From Linnemannia schmuckeri (taxonomy: Eukaryota; Mortierellomycota; Mortierellomycetes; Mortierellales; Mortierellaceae), in contig JANATG010000001.1 of NCBI GenBank assembly GCA_029449235.1, positions 4,464,001 to 4,528,000 of the forward strand: a DNA stretch of 64,000 nucleotides. The letters are read 5' to 3'. Positions 46,264 through 56,468 of the stretch are shown piece after piece. Under the pieces are notes generated by a model. It made no database searches. It saw only the letters and a list, made by a program, of their open reading frames with translations, and was not told the origin of the DNA. Within the stretch, counting starts at the first letter, position 1; each line of letters begins with the position of its first letter. Made by a program: the position numbers and the translations under genes.

Positions 46264-48362
46264 CTACCAGAATTTCAAACTGAGAGTCGTGATCGTCTTC
46301 TCCTTCAGCCTCCTGTCACCCTCAGTCTTCTCCCTCTCAACGCCCTCCTCTCTCACGATCATCTCCAAAGTCTTTCTCGCACGCTCGTGTCCACCCTCAG
46401 AAGCTCTCCGATACCACTCTTGAGCCTTCACAGCATCCCTGGGAACCCCCTGTCCATTATAATACATCGAACCGATCGAGTACATGGCCCCCACACGACC
46501 CTGATCCGCAGCCTTCACAAGCCATTTTAAGGCCTTTGCGAAATCTCGAGGAACACTTTCACCATTGACTTCATCTCCGTGGCCATTGCCATACATCTTC
46601 CCGACCTCGAACTGGGCGTCCGCAAGACCTCGCTGCGCAGATTTGAGAAACCATTCAAGAGCGAGCCCATAGTCTTGGGGGACACCACGGCCATCATAGT
46701 ACATGCGTCCAATCTCAAACTGAGCGTCCCGACGACCCTGCGAAGCTGCCTTTCGGAAACAGTCCATTGCCTTGGCGTAATCCTGGGGCACGCCATTTCC
46801 ATCCCAATAGAGGGCGGCCATCTCATTCTGTGCATCCATGTTGTCTTGAGCAGCCGACTTGCGGAACCACTCCAGTGCCGTCAAGAAATCCTGGGGCTCG
46901 CCAAGTCCACAGCGAAACATGTATCCTCTCGTCAGCTGGGCCCAACTGTCCGATTCTCCAAGACTCACCGCCTTGCGGTACCACTCCAGAGCGACAAGTG
47001 TATCCTTGGCGACTCCAAGACCACGCTCGTACATCGCTCCAAGTCTGAACAGAGCCTCCCCCAATCCTTGATCTGCCGCTTTTCGATATAGCTCCAGGGC
47101 TTTCGATTGATTCCTGGGAGTACCCTGTCCGTTGACATACAGTCCTGCAACACCAACTAGAGCAGGTCCATATCCTTGAGCAGCAGCCTTGGTATACCAT
47201 TCCATGGCCTCCAAGAAATCCACCTCCGCGCCGAGTCCATAATCATACATATGTCCAACATTATACTGCCCCACCGCATCCCCTTGGTCCGCCGCTTTGA
47301 TATACCAACTGAACGCCGTCAGATGGTCCATCTCGACTCCGCGCCCCAGCCTATACAGGTCGCCCATACCATTCTGCGCGGCGGGATGTCCATCATCCGC
47401 CGCCTTGTGGTACCAATAATGTGCCGCCCGGTAGTCCTGCTCAACGCCATTTCCATTCCTGTACATGTCTCCCAGCTCGACCTGAGAGTCTTTGTCTCCG
47501 TAGGAGGCCTTGGCAAGAATGGGCACAACATCCTTGACCGCAGTTGTAGGAGCGTGTTCCTGAGGAGATCGAAATTGTTTGCTGCTGCTACTCTGTGGTG
47601 ACAGTGTATTCGTGTCCATAGGCGTGTTGGTAGTGTTGCTTTGTTGGTAACTCGGAATGTATTGTGGCGCACCGCGGGTGGGTTGTGTGAACGGGTTGTC
47701 GATGTGGGTGTAGTTTTCCATGGCTGCTTCTACATGACCAAATTCTGGGTTGCGTCTGGAGTTAGTGGGAGTGGTGGTATGATTTTTTGTTGCCTCTCTT
47801 TGATGGGATGTATCCTGAATGGTCGGTTGTATTATAACTTCCTGAGGCACTGAGTTGTACTGCATGGGGCAATGTTGCCTCTGTGCGGACTGTAGAAATA
47901 TCCAGAACAACATCCAAGACCACACTCGGCACCGCAGCAATTCGAAAGGGCTTCAAACTATTGCATAAATAATCCAAATATAGGGGGGGGGAAAAGTCAG
48001 CATTAACACTTTACATAACATTAACCACTGTTTAACAAGGGGTCAAGAGAAAATTAACACAGGAAGAGAAATAATAAGATGCGGTGAAAAACATACGGCA
48101 TGAGGTCGGTGCCTTTTATGAAAGGGACCACCCTGGCTTCATGTCGGATGTGCAGAGCGTCCGGGAAAGCGAGCCGGATATCATCCCACAGTACGAATCC
48201 CTTTTTTGTAGTTGGCTCCAGGTAGCAGTCGATATAGACGACAGCCGAAGTAGTGGAAGGCTCGATTGCTACTGCTGTTGATGCCATGGTGGCAGAGTCG
48301 AGACTGCTCTTGGTAATGGGACGCAGACCTTGGACTTGTGGTTGATTGTCTTCCATCGTCAT
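46264..48362 (-). pseudogene. Sel1-family member L, intact apart from one homopolymer frameshift
   Basis: Exon 1 starts at ATG 48362 (or 48356, MEDNQPQVQGLRPITK) and encodes KGFVLWDDIRLAFPDALHIR and VPFIKGTDL, ending 48097. The intron 48096-47958 (GTATGT..TAG) is phase 2. Exon 2 starts LKPFRIAAVPSVVLDVVL. The frame breaks by one base, best placed at a run of six T (A on the gene strand) at 47783-47788. It then continues RRNPEFGHVEAAMENYTHID, an FRSPQEHAP element and ten Sel1 repeats, the longest array in the window, to a basic tail. One extra base in a homopolymer may be a sequencing error. If so, this is a functional gene of about 610 residues. It sits between copies of the secreted-protein family. 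Confidence 0.78.
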
Positions 48363-48998
48363 AGGTCGTGGTGCTCCTGATTGTGGTGGTGGATGATGAA
48401 CGGAGGACCGGAGTATAAGATTCAGTGCCGACGATGGTCGACGTGAAGCGGATGCGGCGAGAAAGATGGGAGCTACGCAATTCTTGAAGAGAAAAAAAAC
48501 GAAAGCCACATGATGTGGCGGTGCAACTCTGCAATTCTTTTTTTTATTTTTTTTAGAACGCGAACTTTTTTGTAGCTTCATTTTAGTGGCGGAGATCTCG
48601 ATGGCGCAGTGTGCAACCTTTGACAAGCTCACTCTTGTTGGTTGGTGGCAGGGTACGAATTTTTGAAGTTCTTTCTTTATAAATGAAAAAAGACTGTGCT
48701 TGCCTTTGTTCAAAGTAAAGGAAAGGTGTTCAATTCCTTTTACACAAAGGAAAGTGGTCCTTGACTGCTGCCAGATATGGAGTGAGTTTAGCGAAATGCG
48801 AAAAGGATGTCCCCCTACAGTGCGAGTTCCTTTTGTGATGGAAGTTGGCACATATGTTGGTAGGTAGTATTGTATATGGGTAGGTTTTATCGGTTGAGTG
48901 AAGTAATGCCTGACATGAGGGGTCGAATGTTACTGTGTGAAGAGGTTTCATAGGAAGAGGGAGGAGCCTATGCTCAGGTTAAAAATTAACCAGGACGA

Positions 48999-49057
48999 TT
49001 CCTTTTACGGAGTTGCATGAAAACTTCCAGGTACTTGAAACTCCATAAAAGGAATTG
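48999..49057. repeat. Short inverted repeat, 17-base arms
   Basis: attccttttacggagtt pairs with aactccataaaaggaat with one mismatch around a ~24-base loop. It is either a small MITE remnant or a structured site. Confidence 0.6.
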
Positions 49058-49149
49058 ACCATGTGGTTATGGAAAACATCCAGACTGGCTTGGGTCTGTA
49101 CTCTGTAGAGGGTTGATGAAATCATAAGAGGCGTTCAATTTTTGGGAGA

Positions 49150-49200
49150 GTGTGAATCCCACCTTAAACCTCTCCCAACTGAGCTAAACTCGAATGCGCA
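49150..49200 (-). repeat. tRNA-derived fragment (tRNA-Phe-like 5' half)
   Basis: The minus strand reads gtttagctcagttgggagag, identical to the D-arm and box A region of eukaryotic tRNA-Phe. The sequence after it (ggtttaaggtgggattcaca) does not form anticodon or T arms. It is therefore a fossil or the head of a decayed tRNA-derived SINE, not a working tRNA. Confidence 0.55.
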
Positions 49201-50272
49201 CTTTTCCCATGGACCAGTCTCGCTCCCAATAGCTACACCGCCTTCACCTTGAACGCTACAACTACTGGCATTTCCTTTTGTGGCTGTACCTTTTTCACTG
49301 TCCCTGATCACATTTCTGAATGCCTTGTCTCCGCTCACTACTTTCACCTTCATTCCCACCACTACTGCAAAAGGACTGATTATAAACAGGTAAGGAAGCA
49401 TACACGAACATGGGCAAGAACACAGGAGCGAAAAACTCGCAGAAAGGATCTTCCCTCATCAACCATCCTCTTCCATCAACTCATCCTTGTCGACTCGCTG
49501 CATCGCTGCATCTAATCACGACTTGGACCCATCCGTCAGCGACAGCCGCTGACAGACTACGTTGGCTTGTGTTTCAAGTAAGAGTACGAGCGTCAACAAA
49601 GCTCTTTCAGGAAATCCATCAAGCTGTGCTATTTCACCGCCCACCTCAGCAAAGGCTATGTTAGTTTAAGTGACTCCCTTTGAAGGCTGTATCCTCCCTC
49701 TCACCTACTACCACAATCTCCATTGCCGTTTCCACAGAAAATGCAGTGTCCCTCAGAGTGAATGCTTTCGACTTTCACGAGGTTCACTCATGCCCTTCCT
49801 ACTCATCTGTGCAACCAGCCAGCAACCCACGAAATATTTTCATACTTCCCAGTCTTCCCAACCTTCCATGCTATAATTAGCCTAGTCCCCCCCTTTCTCA
49901 TTTGTGGGAGTGTGGCATTGTTCCTGGAAATCCATAGGGCGAAAATCACGGAGGGGCGAAATTTCGATAGTCCAGATACCCTTATCACACGAGCACAAAA
50001 AGACAATAGTAATTTTGTGTCTTTGTGAGCAAAACCCTCTCAGCCTCAGCTTTATTTGTTCGTTCGCACTTGAGTATTCTCTCTTTCAGAGCCAGTGTTA
50101 GTACCATGGACGTCGACTGCATTTCTTGTATCCTCATCCACGCCATCTTTGAACAGAGACTAAGCAAGGTGCTCTCACAGCCTTAATGGGCTTTTTGTTT
50201 AAAAAGGGAAACACTCTTGAGACTTTGGGGCACTGTCGACTTTTATGTTGAAACCCCGGGAATGGAACTGGT

Positions 50273-50280
50273 TATAAAGG
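50273..50280 (+). promoter_or_regulatory. TATA box of secreted protein 4
   Basis: tataaagg lies 78-85 bases upstream of the ATG at 50358. Confidence 0.6.
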
Positions 50281-50357
50281 AGGAGATACCTGCCCATTTT
50301 TTTCTTTTCTTCAACCTTCGTTTCCCACATAACAAATCACCACACACCCATTCAAAG

Positions 50358-50834
50358 ATGCACTTCTCACAAACATTCACTACCGCCCTCTTCGCAGCCC
50401 TCACAGTCCTCTCCTTTATTTCCTCTCCAGCAACCGCCCAACCACCACTCAACACAATCCTCTGCTACCAATGCCTTGAAAAGGCCGCAGTCGCCATCAC
50501 ACCCTCCTGCGCCGGACTCGTCAGCACCCCGCTTTCCGCCATCGTCAATCCTTTCACCCTCACCGACGCCCAGAAGTCCTGCTACTGTGGCCTAGGCGCC
50601 GCATCGGCAAGTTGGGCAAAGACCTGTGAGGCCCCCGAAACTTGTGACAGTTCAACGATCACAGAGTATATCCAGTCTTTTGCAGTCGTCAAGGGGACAG
50701 TTTGCCTTGCTGCTGGGATCGGCAACTCGTTGGTGGGAGGTAATGGTGCGAGTCAAGTTGTTGCGACTTCGACGACGGCCAAGGTTGTTGTGGGCTTGGC
50801 TGCAGCAGCAGTAGGCGCTGTCTCTGTTTTCTGA
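50358..50834 (+). CDS. Secreted eight-cysteine GPI-type protein 4
   Basis: 158 residues from ATG 50358 (MHFSQTFTTALFAALTVLSF); an upstream in-frame ATG lies before the TATA box and was rejected. The signal peptide ends near ATAQ27. Cysteines at 36, 39, 51, 75, 77, 90, 96 and 116 keep the spacing of gene 1 (x2, x11, x23, x1, x12, x5, x19) although most other residues differ. That is strong evidence for one disulphide fold. The tail is Ala/Val-rich (KVVVGLAAAAVGAVSVF) and fits a GPI signal. It lacks the (GS)n spacer of gene 1. It is predicted at the cell surface or in the wall; a CFEM-like role is possible but unproven. Confidence 0.87.
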   Translation: MHFSQTFTTALFAALTVLSFISSPATAQPPLNTILCYQCLEKAAVAITPSCAGLVSTPLSAIVNPFTLTDAQKSCYCGLGAASASWAKTCEAPETCDSSTITEYIQSFAVVKGTVCLAAGIGNSLVGGNGASQVVATSTTAKVVVGLAAAAVGAVSVF

Positions 50835-51622
50835 GGTTCACCTTTGAAAAAATACCATAATAAAAGAACAGTATATATTTCCTTTCCTCTAAAGTGCAGG
50901 TACTACTGCCTCATCCTCCTGAGGGTTATTTTTGACCGTCCCCTCATCGCGCAAAAAGAACGTCGAGACATTGGTCTCAAAATGTGAACCCACCACCTTC
51001 TTTCATTCGTATCAAATTGTTCTGGAACGAATGGAGTTTTTTCAGGAATAGCCTTTTGATCGTGATAATGACTGGCTGAGCTACCTGAGAATAGATGTAG
51101 TTACGACTCATCCCCATTTTGTTTTAGTATTTTTACTTGTAAAAAATGGTAGGGCCAGCCCCCTTTTTTTTGTTTGACTGATAGATCTACCGTGGTCAGA
51201 AGGTCAAGGTGATGCGCATCTTGGGTCATGGGGACTCAATTGATGCACTGTCTGGGGTGACACGACCACTATGGCTAGAGACTCAAAGTCCCTCATCACT
51301 CCTCATTCTTTTTTTCTTCTACAGCCATCTCTCCAAATCATATTGTCCAACGTCTTACGGCTTGGACACAGATCCGCGCGTCTCTTGTCAAACAATTTCT
51401 GCAACTAAAAACGAAACATATGCAACTTGTGTATCTTCCAACTTCAACCACGAAATGGCGGATGTGCAACTGCATGTTTCAGAAGAATAGAAAGTTAACG
51501 ATTGAATGGCAGATGATACAAACGGCAAAAGAGTGTGTAATAAAAAAAAGGGGGCTTAAGGCACGTGATTCATACAGTCGACCCATCCCTCGTGCCACGT
51601 CTTCTTTTTATTTCTTGTAGTC
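50835..51622. other. Spacer, nothing recognised
   Basis: No family-like frame and no repeat with another part of the window. A 93-codon frame at 51209-51490 has no supporting features. Confidence 0.35.
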
Positions 51623-51950
51623 ATTGTTGCAAAAGGAGGTGGTGGCTAGGCAGCGGTGGCGACGCCTTAGATTAGCACATATTCTTTGTAGACATAGTAT
51701 TAGTAGTATGTCCAGTCCTCTTGTCTGCTCTTTGTCCTTTTACACATCACTTCTTGGACGAGAGCAGTACTGACAAGAGTTTCGCTGGCGCGCTGCAGTG
51801 TATCGTTTCGTGTGGTTCCTTAGGACACTATTATCACTACCCCCGACTATTAACCTCCCTTCAATCTACAACCCCTTTTCCTCCGTACCAATTGTTGACT
51901 TAACAGCGGTCCTACAACTCTGGCCTTCGACCTTCTCCCTGAGTAACAAT
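51623..51950 (+). mobile_element. Dispersed repeat R, copy 1 (solo LTR or MITE)
   Basis: 328 bases from attgttgcaaaaggagg to cctgagtaacaat. A reverse-oriented copy lies at 60,656-60,943. The ends are short inverted repeats (tgttgc..gtaaca), the 5'-TG..CA-3' pattern of LTRs. No primer-binding site or ORF is present. Compared with copy 2 it has ~40 extra internal bases. Both copies end at the same points, so the element boundaries are real. No target duplication could be seen. Confidence 0.7.
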
Positions 51951-52140
51951 ATCTCCCTCCCTCTCCCACCTCCCCTTTTCATATCCCCATGCCCTCTCCC
52001 CATCTTCCATCCCCCACATATCCTCTCCCCATATCCTCTCTCCATATTCCCTAGCCATATCCCCTCCCTCTCAATCTCTCCTCCCCAATTCCCTATATCC
52101 CCTCCTAATATCCCCACCCTTGTACTCGCCACTCCTCTCC
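51951..52140 (+). repeat. CT-rich degenerate satellite
   Basis: Strongly pyrimidine-rich DNA made of imperfect ccccatatcctct-like units. It directly abuts repeat R copy 1. Confidence 0.6.
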
Positions 52141-52845
52141 CCTGTGCTTCCCCATAATCTCTTTCTATGTCGTCTCCCTATATCCCATATTGTCGCTACA
52201 TACCCACTGTCTAGGCTCCTTCCCCCATGTGCGATGATCAGGCAGGACTCAAGAAGATATGTGTTTTTTATTGTGGGAAAAAGGGTGAGTGTGCAGGGGA
52301 CAAAAGGCTAAGGAACAGGTGGTGGGATAGGTGATTGTAGACTGAGGACCAAAGACTGAAGAACAGGTGGTCTATATATACTAAGAACAGGGGGGAGAAG
52401 AAGGAACCCGGACGGGTGGTGGGACGTGAAGGAATGTGAATGCAAAAGTGAGATGGGTAACAAGTGAATGCAGAGGCGAATGGGCAAAGTGACAAAAGGA
52501 CAATGGGCAATAGCCTAGTGACAGAGGTTTTAGTTGAATATCTCCTCCTGATACCGGTTAAAGGGTTAAAGGTACCGGGCTAAGAGCAGAAGGGCTAATA
52601 GGAGTGTGTACAAGTCGAAATACCTATAGGCGCTAGTTGCGTAGATATGGTTCTAGCCCTTGCATACTAAGTTTGAGCCTTCATATTTTCGACTAGATGA
52701 ATATGAAGTGCTCCAATACTCTGACAAAGATTGCCGCAGCGCTAGCATATTGTTGGCCCTCCGCTTTGATAACGAGTGAAAAAGTAAGGTAATGGTTCCT
52801 TAAGGAATTTTATGGGGAATAGGTTAAATAGGCACAAATAAAAGA
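52141..52845. other. Spacer, nothing recognised
   Basis: A purine-rich stretch with small local duplications (gaacaggtggt occurs twice). No supported gene. Confidence 0.35.
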
Positions 52846-53205
52846 AACTAAATAGGTGTGGAGGCGCGGTTGTAGTGTGAGGGACGAGTCTACAAAGCAC
52901 AACTAAATAGGTTTGGGGATAGTTGGACTAACGTATGGGGGAACGTGTCTACAAAGTACAACTAAACGGAGGGGTATTCAGTAAGTAAAGGGACGCGGGA
53001 TGTAAACAATAACGAATGAACGGCAGCCAATCGTCCGATTGTGGAAAACTCATTAGTGTATATTTTTCCGCTCTTCCACAACCGGATGATTGGCTGCCGT
53101 TCATTCGTTATTGTTTACATCCCGCGTCCCTTTACTTACTGAATATCCCCCAGGTGTGGATGCAGCACGATTGCAGTATGGGGGACGCGTCTCACATGGC
53201 GCTGG
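52846..53205 (+). repeat. Three ~57-bp tandem units, third split by a MITE
   Basis: Units start aactaaata/c at 52846, 52901 and 52960. Each has a g/t-rich core with a tatgggggaacg or gtgagggacgag motif followed by tctacaaag. The third is interrupted after aactaaac by the palindromic element and resumes after it (gtgtggatgcagcacg, then tatgggggacgcgtct). The array therefore predates the insertion. Confidence 0.65.
52971..53150. mobile_element. Palindromic MITE, ~75-bp arms
   Basis: The arms start ggggtattcagtaagtaaag and end with its near-exact reverse complement. They run about 75 bases each and pair almost perfectly around a ~25-base loop. Flanking TA at 52975-52976 and 53144-53145 suggests a Tc1/mariner-type family, but the arm match extends beyond the TA, so the superfamily is uncertain. 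There is no coding capacity. Near-perfect pairing points to recent insertion. Confidence 0.75.
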
Positions 53206-54127
53206 CTTAACTGGCTTATCTGGCTTAGCTGGCTTGTCCAAATACGTTGTAATCTTAGCCTTGCCAATAAGGTTTTCAACAGGTGAATATGTACCGCCAG
53301 CGCATGTTTTGGCGTGTTCCAACACTGTGTTGCCTAATCAACTCACAGAAATGGTCATATATCTCGCCATACTTCCACAATCGACCTCCGAATTGGTTGC
53401 CCCATACCAAACGCCATTGTTAATGACAGATGATACCGACTGTGCCATTTGGTTCACGCTGAACGTCATGAACGATTCATAGTTGATCTCATAACCCATA
53501 CTATATGCACAGCCACAATCTGGAGCAGACACGGAAGAAGTCCTCTTGGGTTTCGACGTGGTACGCATTGTATGGCTCCAGAAAAGTGTGTTCAAGCAAT
53601 TGATCGCGGAATCCTTGTTGAAGACCTTTGCGGTTTTCCAGAAGTACTTGGCTATATCTGGAGCATAAATCACAATTGCAGTCCCACAGACACTTACAAT
53701 GGGGTAGTTCGGCAGGGGTGTGTTGCGCCAAAAAAATTTTTGACTTGTATGTCAGATTTCGCGCTAAAGAAGTTTAGATGGGCATATTATTAAGCTTAAC
53801 TTTCTGCTGAACTCATTATGAGAAGGGGCCTGAGAAGTGGTAACGAGTCAAGTATGAAAGGTGGTGGGTTAACTCCATCCATTTTCCTAAGTGACTGCTA
53901 CATTGGGAAGCCTGGCACCATATTTCGTCGTTCGGCAGAATTTCGGCGAGAGCTAAAAAAAAATGCCAAATTGTAACGAACAAGGGGCGATTTGGGATAA
54001 AGACCTTCTAAACTTCTCCAATGTCTCTTTTCTCCAAGTGAACTGAAACCGTACTGTTAGTCATGGCAGCACCACTGCAGAATGCAAGCACACATGCTAA
54101 CAGAAGATATAATCGCCTAAACATCAT
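53151..54127 (-). pseudogene. Secreted-protein gene, probably broken, multi-exon
   Basis: ATG 54127 opens a signal-peptide exon (MMFRRLYLLLACVLAFCSGA) followed by a Lys-Arg processing site (HLEKRDIGE). A TATA box lies ~190 bases upstream. Further protein-like frames follow on the same strand: NDEIWCQASQCSSHLGKW near 53,900, and 53,673-53,338 with DCGCAYSMGYEINYESFMTF and DCGSMARY. The latter continues in frame past a TGA (53340-53338) to LEHAKTC and a KPDKPVKP stretch. Beyond that the MITE at 52971-53150 cuts the frame. I cannot place introns with confidence and do not recognise the family. It looks like a secreted Cys-containing protein damaged by a nonsense codon and possibly by the MITE. 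Confidence 0.45.
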
Positions 54128-54310
54128 CTGAAGACCAAAATATTGAAAATTTGAGTACATAAAATAAAAATTAATTAGTGTCGGAGAAACAGTTCCACAT
54201 AGAAATAAATAAAGCTGAGAAACTTATTAAGTTTTGGAGTTGATGTCTTGTTGATTGAGGCGTGTTTGGAAAGGAATGGACCTGATGGAAAAAACTGGGT
54301 AGAGCTATAG

Positions 54311-54320
54311 CTATTTATAA
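54311..54320 (-). promoter_or_regulatory. TATA box of the secreted-protein gene at 54127
   Basis: The gene strand reads ttataaatag about 190 bases before the ATG. Confidence 0.5.
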
Positions 54321-54424
54321 TGAAATAGTTGCAGATTAGTAGCGCCCTTCAGGATACGATCGAATCTTTGAGGCCCTCTCTCCATGTTCCAAAGGTCAAA
54401 GTAAACAACAGCCCAAGGAGGGTT

Positions 54425-55150
54425 TCAAAATGTCGACTCTTTGGCCTGACTTTAGGTTTTCAAGGGAGTTATCATTCCTAGGACTGGTGGAATCCCAATC
54501 AACACAATCACAGAATGTTCCTATTTCCAGGGAACCTTGTTCAGTTTGTACCCGTGCATGTTTGTTTGCGGGATTTTGGGGACAGCAGAGGTTCTCGGAA
54601 GTTACGACGACGGCCGTTTTGCACAAACACAGCAACAGCCCACCGTTCAGAATAATGTCGCGACTACCATCGTGTCTGCAAAAAAGCGAACGAGATCACA
54701 TTGCTTTCGCGCCCAATCAAGATTTGCGTACAATTAGGGGGGCTCACAATGTCTACTCTTTGACCTGACTTTTAGGTTTTCAAAGGGACTATCGTTCCCA
54801 GGACTAGTGAAATCTCAATCAACATAATCACAGAATGTTTTGTTTCCAGATAATCCCATTCAGTTTGTACCCATGCATATCTGCTTGCGGGTTTTTAAGA
54901 GGGTGAGGGTTCTATCTCAGCAGTATGTACGTACCGCTCGAGAAAATTACTGACCAATGAAACCTCATTCAACACAAGCACCAAGAGCGACTGCTCTCGG
55001 TGAACAATATATAGCCTGTACTCACGCATGTTTGCTTGCAAGATTTTATGAAAGAAAAGACTCAGTTTCTCACATGACCTCAGACCGACAACCGTCTTGC
55101 GCTGTACTACCACAGGAGTACATACGACTATACTGCACAAGGACAAGGTA
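54425..55150 (+). repeat. Three degenerate ~300-bp direct repeats
   Basis: Copy 1 (about 54,425-54,700) and copy 2 (about 54,745-54,900) share ggttttcaa..tccya.gact, a caatcacagaatgtt block and cagtttgtaccc.tgcat. Copy 3 (about 54,955-55,150) keeps the last part (cgcatgtttgcttgcaagat and a following caccgttttgc-like stretch). Pairwise identity is moderate, so the duplication is old. No ORF spans them. Confidence 0.6.
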
Positions 55151-55185
55151 TTAACTTTTCCACTCCGTCAAAGCATCAACGACGC

Positions 55186-55265
55186 GGCGTCGAATGATAC
55201 TGAAGAAAGAAAGAGCCAACATCGAAGGATCAAAAGTAACGTCACTATGAACGCTTGGCTGCCAC
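55186..55265 (+). repeat. Dispersed repeat S, copy 1
   Basis: The sequence agagccaacatcgaaggatc through gaacgcttggctgccacagg recurs in the same orientation at 58,826-58,893 with small gaps. Confidence 0.65.
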
Positions 55266-56100
55266 AGGACAAGTAGAGGCTACGACCAAAGCTTGGTGAG
55301 AGTACATAAACACGAACGGTCAGGGTGCATAAACATGTAGAAGTGAGGGTACAGTACTTTGATTGGTGAAATGAATGGTTGCATTGTCCAGCATCTAAAC
55401 TAGACGTTATTGGAAGGATTCGAGCTATGAGGCATGCGTGTGGAGAAAGAAGCAAGGGAGAATAAATAAAAGTCGACCGTTATTTTTCCTGATGAACCAG
55501 CTTCACTTGCTCCATTCCTTTCCACACATGTACAGTCCCCTTTATCGGGGTCTCTGTGCTTGGCAATATTGCTTGATTTGATAATCAATCAAACAGAAGG
55601 CAGTAATGGCCTGGGACTTTTAAAATGGATGGGAAAATGGGACAGAGTTATTTACAATGGCGGATGGTGTGAACAAATGAGGGACTTATTGACATTTGGG
55701 AGGAGTAGGAACAAAGAGGGGCACAAGGGAAACACATATGCGAGTAAAGGATGTCCACAAAGGAGGAGCATGGCGTGAGAAAAAGATGAGGAAAAAGAAA
55801 GGGGGGTTACATTAGAGCCACCAAGGCATGCAATGTGTCTTTTGAAACTTTATAAAATAGGATTGTGTAGAATTGTACCTCATGATCCTTGTATAAATAC
55901 TTACCTTGATGGCCAGATATTTTTGTCACTCACCAACAGTCCGTCTCAAGCTCTAAGCAACACAAGCGAAGCCCCTTAAAAAACCCTACCGCATCAAGTG
56001 TTAAGCAAGCCATACGAGCATCAAGGTGTCTGTCAACCTCCGCCAAGTCTACCTTCAAGTCAGTCAGTCACTTTTTTTTCTCTGGCCTTTGTTTCAAAGT
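55266..56100. other. Spacer upstream of the small Cys-rich gene
   Basis: No recognised protein; a 72-codon frame at 55560-55778 is unsupported. A TATA box (tataaata, 55892-55899) lies ~220 bases before the ATG at 56118. A polypyrimidine stretch just before the ATG leaves room for an intron in the leader. Confidence 0.4.
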
Positions 56101-56117
56101 CATTGCATTAGACCAAG

Positions 56118-56306
56118 ATGTGCAGACTCATTAAAACATGCTGCTGTTTCTGCGACGCCACTGAAGAGTTCACATTTGATCCCTGCAAAAGCAAGCCTGC
56201 CTGCCCCAAAGATTATAGACTTATCATCATAGGCTGTAGGAATTGCTTGAGGTCCAGATTCAAGAAGGAAGATTTTTTAAAAGAATACCAGCTGTATTTT
56301 ACGTGA
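56118..56306 (+). CDS. Small cysteine-rich protein, 62 residues
   Basis: MCRLIKTCCCFCDATEEF followed by DPCKSKPACPKDYRL and GCRNCLRSRFKKEDFLKEY. Nine cysteines in 62 residues, with a CCCFC cluster near the N-terminus and paired CxxC/CxxxxxC spacing after it. The end is charged. There is no signal peptide, so it is not an obvious effector; the cysteines could bind a metal or a membrane through acylation. A decayed tandem copy follows at 56,469, which argues that the frame was a real gene. The family is unknown. Confidence 0.5.
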   Translation: MCRLIKTCCCFCDATEEFTFDPCKSKPACPKDYRLIIIGCRNCLRSRFKKEDFLKEYQLYFT

Positions 56307-56468
56307 TCTATTAAAAAACAACCATCCTTCTCTTTCACGAGGGTCCTTAACTAGCCACCCTCGACGAAGTGGTCTGCATCATCCCCTTATCATTTGCCAT
56401 TTCCAAAATTTCCAATTTTTTTTATACTTCCAAACCATCTCAGTTAGTTAATCTCTGTGTGATTGCTA

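Larger units (their letters stand above)
48363..50272. other. Spacer with hairpin and tRNA-derived fragment
   Basis: No protein gene is supported; frames at 49249-49515 and 49410-49664 look random. An inverted repeat lies at 48,999-49,057 and a tRNA-like fragment at 49,170-49,200 (see separate entries). Confidence 0.4.
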
